Shown here: one piece after another, positions 56,575-64,000 of the stretch
How positions within the stretch are numbered: the first letter of the stretch is position 1
Layout: each line of letters starts with the position of its first letter
Assembly (NCBI GenBank): GCA_033807695.1
Contig: CM066304.1
Span: 3,162,001-3,226,000, forward strand
DNA: 64,000 bases
Source of the DNA: Daedaleopsis sinensis
Taxonomy: Eukaryota > Basidiomycota > Agaricomycetes > Polyporales > Polyporaceae
Reading direction: 5' to 3'
Translations under genes and position numbers: made by a program
Notes under the pieces: generated by a model
What the model was told of the DNA's origin: nothing
The model's database searches: none
What the model saw: only the letters and a program-made list of their open reading frames with translations

Positions 56575-58972
56575 ATGGCTGCAACGGCTACTCAGTGTAC
56601 CCTCGTCGCTATTGTGACCTTTGTCTTGTGGAAGGCATACCGTCGCCTGTACAGAGTTTCGCCTCTAGACAACATACCCGGCCCCCCTCCTTCTGGTTCC
56701 TGGCTGACTGGTACGTTCGCTAGAGCATTCCCACAGTTATAGATTGTCCTATGACCATTTCAGGGCATGTTAAGAAGCTTTTCCACCGTGAGGGCTGGAA
56801 ATTCCACTTCGAAGTGTATGACTATGGCCATGTAGTCAGGCTTGACGGCATATTCGGAGTGCGTACAAATCGATTGTTCAGCCCTCCATCCGAGACTAAC
56901 AACTGGTACACCAGAAACCGTGGATCTTCGTATACGACCCGGTTGCGCTACATAACATTGTAGTGAAAGACCAGCAGATTTTCGAGGAGACCTCTGCTTT
57001 TCTAGCGTATGTCTGCATATTGCTCTACGCTCCCGCAAGACTGACGAATATGCGCGGTTCAGAATGAACGAGCTCATATTTGGAAAAGGTTTGCTGGGAA
57101 TACAGGGTATGGATGTGTTGGTTCAAATGATCGCTGCTTCGCTCACATTTCCAGTTTCCTCTAGGCGATCACCACAGGAAACAGCGCAAAATACTGAACC
57201 CGGTTTTCTCGATCAACCATATGCGGCACATGCTACCAATTTTCTACAGGGTGACCGACCGTGTACGTCCCCTCAATACTAGTACTCTTATGCATTACTA
57301 GTGGGATCTCTGATGCATGATGTTTCCCAGCTTCGTGATGCTATTGCATCTCAGGTCACTAGCTCTCCCCGCACAATCGACATGGCTCATTGGATGGTAC
57401 GCGTCGCACTAGAGCTCGTGGGGCAAGGTGGGCTCGGCTACTCGTTTGACGCTCTCACCGACGACACTCCGAATGCGTTTGGGGAGGCCATAAAGCAGTT
57501 GGGGTATGTTCTGCGACCCACTCTCACATTTCCATTCGCTGACCGTCTGGCACGTTCGACAGCCCGGTCATCTTCCCGGTGCGCTACCTCCTCCCGCTCA
57601 TCCGGAAGATTGGCACCCCGGGCTTCCGCCGCTGGGTCGGCGAGCGCATCCCGCACTGGCGTGCGCGAAAGGCGCGAGAACTTATCGACACGCTACACGC
57701 GGTGTCGTGCGAGATCGTTGATTCGAAGAAGACCGCGCTCGCGCAGGGGGACCAGGCAATGATACACCAGGTCGGAGAAGGAAAGGACATCATCAGCAAA
57801 CTCCGTACGTCGTGTTTGCCTTTTCTGTTATCCAAACCGGGACGCTTACCTGCACTAAGTACAAGCCAACATGTCTGCATCCCAAGGAAACCGGCTTCCC
57901 GATGATGAGGTAGTCGCACAAGTATCGTGCGTGTTCATCTGTAGATATGCTTCACAAATACTCACATGCTGATGGTCGGCAGGACCCTCGTGTCTGCGGC
58001 CATGGATACAACCTCTGGCGCGCTATCTCATATCATGCATCTTCTTGCAGAACACCCGGACGTTCAAGAGCGCCTCCGAAAAGAAGTGCTCGAGGCTCGA
58101 CAGGAAGCCGATGGCGGTCATATCTCGTATGATCGCCTTATAGAGCTCCCATATCTAGATGCCGTCTGTCGTGAGACTCTGAGACTGTAGGCTTTGTCCG
58201 CCTCTCTGCTCTACAAGCCTTACTAACGAGCATACAGGCATCCGCCGCTACCCGTTATAGGAAAGACGTACGTTGAGGTCGTGGCACTCTTACACTAGTC
58301 AACGGCTAACCCGGCCGATCCGACCGTTGTGTGTATAGCGCTCGGAAGGACGTAGTACTTCCTCTCGGGAAGCCACTCCGCGGTCGTGACGGCACCCTGA
58401 TGCACGAGCTACTCATCCCTAACGGCACGATGATCATGGTTGGCATCCTCGCGTCGAACCGCAATCCCGAGCTGTGGGGACCAGACGCAGACGAGTGGAA
58501 GCCGGAGCGCTGGCTAAGTCCCCTCCCAGATGCGCTCATCAAGGCGCACATCCCCGGCGTATACTCCAACCTGTGAGCAAATACGCACGATCGGCAAAGG
58601 GCCATGATGATGCTGACGGAGATCTAGCATGACTTTCCTCGGCGGTGGCAGATCGTGCATGTTCGTCATCTGCCTCCTCGTTCGTCTGGCTGATCACTGA
58701 TTGACTCGCACCAGCGGCTTCAAGTTCTCGCAGATGGAGATGAGTTCGTGCTGTGCTCTGCTACGCTTTCGCTCTTTTGCTGACATGCGTCTTTTCTGGT
58801 AGAGGTGGTGCTCGCGACGTTGCTCGAGAGCTTCGCGTTCTCGATACCACCCGAGCTCGAGGAGCCTATCTACTGGAACTTAGCCGGCCTTCAGTATCCG
58901 ACAGTCGGAAAGACCAGCACTAAGCCCGAGATGCCGTTGCGAGTAGAGTTGCTCCGAGAGCGCAGGGAGTAG
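56575..58972 (+). CDS. cytochrome P450 monooxygenase (possibly CYP5150-like)
   Basis: About a dozen short exons. Starts MAATATQCTLVAIVTFVLW (membrane anchor), then a proline-rich hinge NIPGPPSSGSWLTG. Later exons give KPWIFVYDPVALHNIVVKDQ, the segment HHRKQRKILNPVFS, AAMDTTSGALSHIMHLLAEHP (helix I), ETLRL (ExxR) and ADEWKPERW. The heme loop FLGGGRSCIGFKFSQME contains the Cys ligand and forms across a GTTCGT...CAG intron. It ends MPLRVELLRERRE. It is an ER monooxygenase; the substrate is unknown. The heme-loop style recalls CYP5150 of agaricomycetes (from memory). The LINE's 5' end lies only about 310 bp upstream and is transcribed away from it, so its promoter may be affected. Confidence 0.9.
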
Positions 58973-59245
58973 TGGGGGTCCCCAAGATCAATTCAAGGCA
59001 ACTGTATTGAAGTAGTCCTCGGAGCATGACTTCACAATCTTAATATTGATTGGCCACTCTCGAATTGAGCCAAGCGCCTTTGCACAAACCCTTCTACTGG
59101 GTGAATCAGCCGATAAACCATCTTCTGAAGATAACAGGCCCCGAGTGACTGCGAATTTCACTGAGAGATTGGTGAGTTTCGACGACTCCAAGGCGTAGCG
59201 CACTCAACCTTTCTATTCAGGCGCAGTGGCACACATACAGTAGTG

Positions 59246-59475
59246 TCATTGATCGGTCTTATCCACGTCGTCGGACCACGATGCGTACTTCTCCGCCGCC
59301 TCGAGGAGCTGCGTCCTCTTCGCCTTGAAAGCGTGCTGCTTCCTAGACCGTAACATTTGTCATATAATACCCGGTTAGTCGGCCAATGCTGCTGATCATC
59401 CGACTCATGACGCGAATGACGGTGTTCCTCTTGCCATTGGGCCTCTGGCAGTCGTTCTCGCTTTGTCCGAGTCAA
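59246..59475 (-). CDS. possible small gene, structure unresolved
   Basis: Two coding-like pieces on the minus strand: MTRTKRERLPEAQWQEEHRH (from 59475) and, in another frame, KQHAFKAKRTQLLEAAEKYA followed by SWSDDVDKTDQ and a stop at 59246. No phase-correct intron joining them was found. It may be a small charged protein with an unseen exon, or a broken gene. Confidence 0.25.
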
Positions 59476-60913
59476 AGTGCGCCACTACTAGGTGTGGATG
59501 TGGAATACACTAAACATGTCAACCGTCCGTGGGCATTCCGCTGAGGGTTAATCCCGATGTGTCCCGGCATATGTGTCCGATGTGTGCTGGAACGGGCCGT
59601 TCCATCGAGCGCGGTCACAATTCCTTTAAACTTTCAATCATACAGGGGCTCCAGTTCAGTGCTCGCATTGTGGGCGTGAGCAAGCTAAGACTCACGTTGT
59701 CTTTCAAATAAGAGGAAGTGAAGACTTACCATAGAATGTAAGTAGTACATTACAGCCTGTGCAACTTGAAGAAGGCGAGCATCCTATCTGCTGTCCGCTA
59801 TTTCCGAGTTGGCGGCGAGTCGGAAGCTTGGTCAGGCCTCAAGGTGTCAAGGCATTCTCTCTTCTTCCGGAAGTGATTGTGACCGTCAACATTGCAACCG
59901 TCAATATTGCGACGGCGCAGAGCGGGCGCAGGTTGAGTAGTGCTCGTGGTACCGCCGATAGCGATTCGAGGACTGAATTGCACCAGTGACTGATCCTTGA
60001 GTTCTCATACTACTAGTCATTGCCATACAGAGCGCGCGCGACTCCAGAGGTGATAGCGAGGTGATATGACAAGTAATGGCAAGATCTGAGCGTTGTCAAG
60101 GAACGTTGTAGTGCGGTAGGCACTCGAAGCGCTGGTGAGCGATGTATGGCACAGGTTTCCACGAGAAGCACGGATGCTATCACGCCTCACTCAGCCATTG
60201 GTAAGCGTAAAGCTGTGCATATCATTTTGGTGCCAGCGTACCTGCCTCACGGTACTACTCACCGACACCGATCACTCACCGTTCTGAAATACCACTCTTT
60301 CAATGTCAAGGCGGCTATGACAGACATGGGTCACGAAGGAGGTTTCATCCACCCCCCGACGCCTTACTGACACGGGTGAGGTACGGTCTTTCCTCATCTC
60401 AGCATAAGTTCTAACTTCGTCGCTGATCTGCTCCTACTTCACGTCGTCTTCATCAACGCTTCGACCTGACATGTGACAGCCGGCGCTGGTAAGTATTACA
60501 CATACATGTGCGGATAGCTTGTGTAACGTATTCACTCACTAATCTGATCCAGGTCCATCAGCTGTCGCCAGACACACCGCTCGTACCGGGCTCCCATATG
60601 TATGGGTGCTGTTGCGCTGCACTTGCGCATTGAATATTGAGATCGCCGCTCAACTGATCTTGCGACCGGCATCGTAGCCGAATCTGCTTCCTTGGTCAGT
60701 AAGTAGCTGCAGGTTGCAAGATACATCCAGTCTACACCCCTCCCCGGTAATTTGAACGACAAACTGGGTCAATAGAGTCCGAGTCTCACGATAGCATTAT
60801 GATCTTCTCGACCGCCGGCCGGAAAGCTGTTCACCGTCCGAGACCGCAAGCAATACACCACACAAGCTATACGCTGATGCAAGTGCGCGCCGGAATCTTT
60901 TGCAACGTGCAGC
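59476..60913. other. intergenic, no gene recognised
   Basis: About 1.4 kb of short frames without motifs, upstream of the secreted propeller gene. Confidence 0.45.
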
Positions 60914-60921
60914 CTATATAA
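60914..60921 (+). promoter_or_regulatory. TATA box of the carboxymuconate-cyclase-like gene
   Basis: CTATATAA, about 170 bases upstream of the ATG, followed by a pyrimidine-rich leader. Confidence 0.5.
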
Positions 60922-61087
60922 GCCCATCGGTAATGACCCAACAACTCGCTTCCCTCCTTCCCTTCGTTCCTCCTTGTTGACCTTGTTCTTTCCAGTGAGC
61001 TGTGCTCACCTCAGTGTTACTATCTTAATACTCCGGTTACTCTTTATTACCTTCTCTTTTCACGACTATCGTCAACATATAATCAAC

Positions 61088-62739
61088 ATGTTCTTCTCTG
61101 CCACTATACTGACGTCTGTTCTCGCGGCCTCGACAATGGTTTCAGCCGCACCGATGAATCGTCGCGGGACGAAGATGATGACGTCAAGTACCCGCTTGGA
61201 CGCCGCCGGGGCCGTTTACTGTGAGTATCCATCGACTTTACCGTGCACGCATGCCATCCTGATTGTCGTCCGAATAGTCATCACAAACGAGGGTGACCAG
61301 AACATGGTCATTGCCGCTAGCATCAACGCTGATGGCACTCTTGTACGTCACTATCGACTCATACAATGTTGATAACATATTGGACCGTTGAATGTTCGCT
61401 AGAACCTCGATAGAGCAGTGTCCACAGGAGGAAGTGGTGCTCATGGCCTTACAGACCCCAACGGTCCCGATGCGCTCTTCTCGCAGGCTTCTATCAAAGC
61501 ATCCGCGAAGGGTCAAGTACTTGCGACCGTCAACGTGAGCAACTCTAAGATTTCTACAGGCACGCAAAGTAACTGATACACTTTAGGCCGGCTCTGGCAC
61601 CATCTCCCTGTTTTCTATCGACCCGACCACACCAACGATCATTCAACGGAGAGGCAACCCCATTTCTTCCGGAGGAGATTTCCCTATGTCGCTCGCTTTC
61701 AATGCCGAGGGCAGCCGTCTGTGTGTGCTCAACGGCGGCACCGTCAACGGTGTTCAGTGCGTACAGAACGTCTGCCTTTACTTGATTTTGTCTGACGCTG
61801 ACAACTAATTAGCTGCTACACCGTCGACAAATCGTCCGGGCTCAAGCCGATCGCGAACAGTCTTCGCTCGCTTAGCTTGAACCAAACGAACCCGGCTACT
61901 GGACCCGCCGGCTCCGCCAGCCAAGTCCTCTTCACCGAGGATGGCAAACAGTTGCTTGCATCCGTCAAGGGTGTTCCACCCACGCCCGGATTCATCGCAG
62001 TCTGGGACGTCCAGGACGACGGCTCGCTCTCTTCTGACTTCAAGAAGGTCGAGCCCCCGTCTGGCGGCGCCCTGCCCTTCTCGATGACGCTCATTCCCGG
62101 CAAGAACGCGGTGCTCGCCACGGACCCTGCGCTCGGGTTTGACATCATCGACCTCGCAGGCAACTCGTCGTCCGCTGTCAAGATCGACGGACAGAGCGCG
62201 ACCTGCTGGTCGAGCTTGAGCACGAAGACGGGCAACTTCTACCTCACCGACATCGGAACGTCGATCGTCACGGAGGTCTCCATCGACGACAACCTCAAGG
62301 CGACCATCGTGAAGGTAAGCACTCTGTGGACGTGAGACGTCCGAGGCACGGGGTGTTCTAAACGAATTTGATCGCGCGCGGCAGCAATACAAGCAGACCG
62401 CAGGATCTGCGACGATCGACAACGACATCGCTACTATTGGTGATAACGAGTGAGTGCTGTGCTGATTATCCGTCTCATCCGGGAACGGTTCAGCTCACCA
62501 GGGCTGTGGCAGCTTCCTGTACGTCCTCTCGCCCAACGCGACCTCGGTCGACGTCCTCTCTCTCGAGTCCGCGGGCAACGCAAAGAACATCGAGAAGGTG
62601 GATCTCGCAGGCCCCACCAAGGCTGCTGGCGTGACCATCAGTAAGCGTGCCTTCAGTGCATTCGTTGAGCCGCGAGTTCGCTAACTCTGCCCTAGATGCC
62701 CTCAACCTCCAGGGAATGACGCACTTCGTGTCACAGTGA
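61088..62739 (+). CDS. secreted 3-carboxymuconate cyclase-like beta-propeller
   Basis: About nine exons. The start MFFSATILTSVLAASTMVSA is a clear signal peptide with likely cleavage after SAAP, and a dibasic RR follows in APMNRRGTK. The mature part holds repeated propeller strands: AVYFITNEGDQNMVIAASINADGTL, AVSTGGSGAHGLTDPNG, AGSGTISLFSIDP, GGDFPMSLAFNAEGSRLCVLNGG, and FLYVLSPNATSVDVLSLE. This is the pattern of the fungal lactonase / 3-carboxy-cis,cis-muconate cyclase family, often found among secreted basidiomycete proteins. Some relatives act on aromatic-breakdown intermediates, but many secreted members have no proven activity. It ends LQGMTHFVSQ. Confidence 0.85.
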
Positions 62740-62857
62740 GGGCTTTTTTCTTGCTGTTCGCTCCATCGCCCCTTGGGTTCCGCGCTTGCGTGCACTCAAG
62801 TATGTTGTGTCAATACATAGTCTGTGTTATTTATTTAGAGCAGGGTAGTCGGATGTA

Positions 62858-63551
62858 TCAGTAGTTACCCTTCAGATCTAGGTCTGGGAAAGCCGTTAGT
62901 AGTGAGATAGACACACCGGCTCGTGGGTGCAGCAGCATGCAGGTATTGTCTGACAAATCCCACTGTTTGATATGTCCGGCCTGGTCACAACTGATAGCTC
63001 GCCCTGGTTGGGATGAATCACTACGTCGTTCACTAAATGCCAGTGTGTTAGTGGTACAGCGGCCGCGCCAATGAATCGTCTCATACCGGGAACCTCGTTA
63101 TCATAGTTTGGGTGCCAGAGGTGGTTGCCCCTTCATAGTCCGAAGCACCCTTAGAACCTACTCCGAGTCGGCGAGATCGGGAAATGGGAGTCGAAGGGTG
63201 CACCGAAGGTCCCAAGTTCTGATAGTCCCGTCCTCACTCCCGGTCACTGTGGCCAACCAACTGCAGTAACTTGAATGTTCCCGCTGTGATCATCAAAAAT
63301 CGCAATCTGCGAAGGTGGGGTACTCCATGCCGGTAGGCGCATGACGTGCACATATATCGAGCAGGAGGACATAACAGTCCCGCAGCTGGAGCCGCGGCCG
63401 CGATACTTATGATATATGTATGCTTTCTTGTGGATGGCAGCAGCCAGGAGCCGTTTGCTGGAGGGAGCTGGGTTAAGCAGCGAGCAACGGTCAATTAGAA
63501 GAACCAAGGGACTGACTCCGGCGATATAGCTAAACGATTTACTTGCTGCCA
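62858..63551 (-). pseudogene. broken, 5'-truncated LST8-like WD40 gene
   Basis: On the minus strand, recognisable LST8 (TOR-complex subunit) pieces occur in order: QQVNRLAISP, KRLLAAAIHKKAYIY, IAIFDDHSGNIQVTAVGW, TVTGSEDGTIRTWDL, VNDVVIHPNQGEL, then SCDQAGHIKQWDLS. Introns account for some gaps. However, the frame breaks between VTAVGW and TVTGSEDG, where about seven residues are also missing, and again between GEL and SCDQAG. The first WD repeat was not found upstream. LST8 binds the TOR kinase domain, and an intact gene is essential in yeast, so another copy is expected elsewhere. Sequencing errors are the alternative explanation. Confidence 0.6.
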
Positions 63552-64000
63552 GTGAGGAGGTCACAAAGGGGAGGAGGAGGAGGGTAAATTCGGGGTGTAG
63601 CCCACTGACATCATCACTCATGCACTAGCGCTGGTAGCACCGTAGTGCAGCACGCGGCGGCAAATTTCATATCCTCTGATCCTTCCTTAGTTCCTGCCAC
63701 GCACCTCGAGTGGTCTCAGCAGCAGATCCGACATCGCCAGACATAAATGCTCCTTCTCCTATCTCTTGGGTGATCTCCTCCGATTCCTCAGGTTTTATTC
63801 ACGCACGACCTACGAAACGTGCAATCCTGACTGTCAGGCAGTGTCGACAAGTTGATCATAGGAGGAGGCACACACACGAAACCAAGTGCTATCTCAGTAC
63901 CTACGATTGCTGTTCGTATGCGGTATGTTGAGGCTCCGCGGTGTCGAAGAATTCTCACATGCCGGTGTGACGGGTATGACGCACTTCCAGCCTGATAACC
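63552..64000. other. right edge, no gene recognised
   Basis: Short frames only. The N-terminal WD repeat expected for the LST8-like sequence was not found here. Confidence 0.4.

Noticed and set aside
1..64000. CRISPR arrays, tRNA and rRNA genes
   Set aside because: No evenly spaced repeats with unique spacers. GGTTC-like T-loop strings seen near 13768 and 34635 lack a matching cloverleaf.

Overview
The window looks like chromosomal DNA of a basidiomycete fungus, most likely an agaricomycete of polypore type. Nearly every gene is split by introns of about 45-60 bases with GT...AG ends. The gene set fits this: two fungal P450s, a Ppo-type fatty-acid oxygenase, a secreted carboxymuconate-cyclase-like protein, a Plavaka/CACTA-type transposase and a Ty3/gypsy element of basidiomycete style. 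I saw no bacterial-style operons, CRISPR arrays, rRNA or tRNA genes.

Layout. 1-5.6 kb: the tail of an acidic LRR/F-box-like protein, a Golgi-type GT8 glycosyltransferase, a small unknown protein and a degenerate minisatellite. 5.9-24.6 kb (host genes): P450 (-), Cys-rich unknown protein (+), coatomer epsilon subunit (-), Ppo oxygenase (+), DUF676 lipase (+), a putative HTH/coiled-coil protein (+) and a 68-residue protein (-). The lipase gene carries a MITE inside one intron. 25-34.2 kb: a transposon-like district with GC-rich repeats, two multi-exon genes of unknown function and a complete Plavaka-like transposase, whose element ends I could not resolve. 34.7-56.3 kb: one LINE of about 8.9 kb, flanked by a 14-bp target duplication and split by a younger 12.6-kb LTR retrotransposon (LTRs of 886 bp, identical by eye, 4-bp target duplication). 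56.6-64 kb: a second P450, a secreted beta-propeller protein and a broken copy of the TOR-complex WD40 protein LST8.

The most unusual object is the LTR retrotransposon. Gag-protease and pol overlap in a TGATG stop-start. Between pol and the 3' LTR it carries an extra 4.2-kb block whose genes run antisense to the element and contain spliceosomal introns. One of them splices cleanly into a 696-residue protein with a Zn2Cys6-type cysteine pattern. The block is bracketed by two identical 14-base polypurine tracts, as if it had been added after an ancestral 3' end. Introns on the antisense strand would survive retrotransposition, so such a block can move as intact genes.

Insertion order can be read directly: LINE first, then the gypsy element into LINE ORF2. 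Removing the gypsy element and one CCGT copy restores an open frame of 1951 codons. The MITE likewise leaves an ordinary 61-base intron when removed together with its 3-bp duplication. All functions are assigned from sequence motifs read by eye; no database search was possible.
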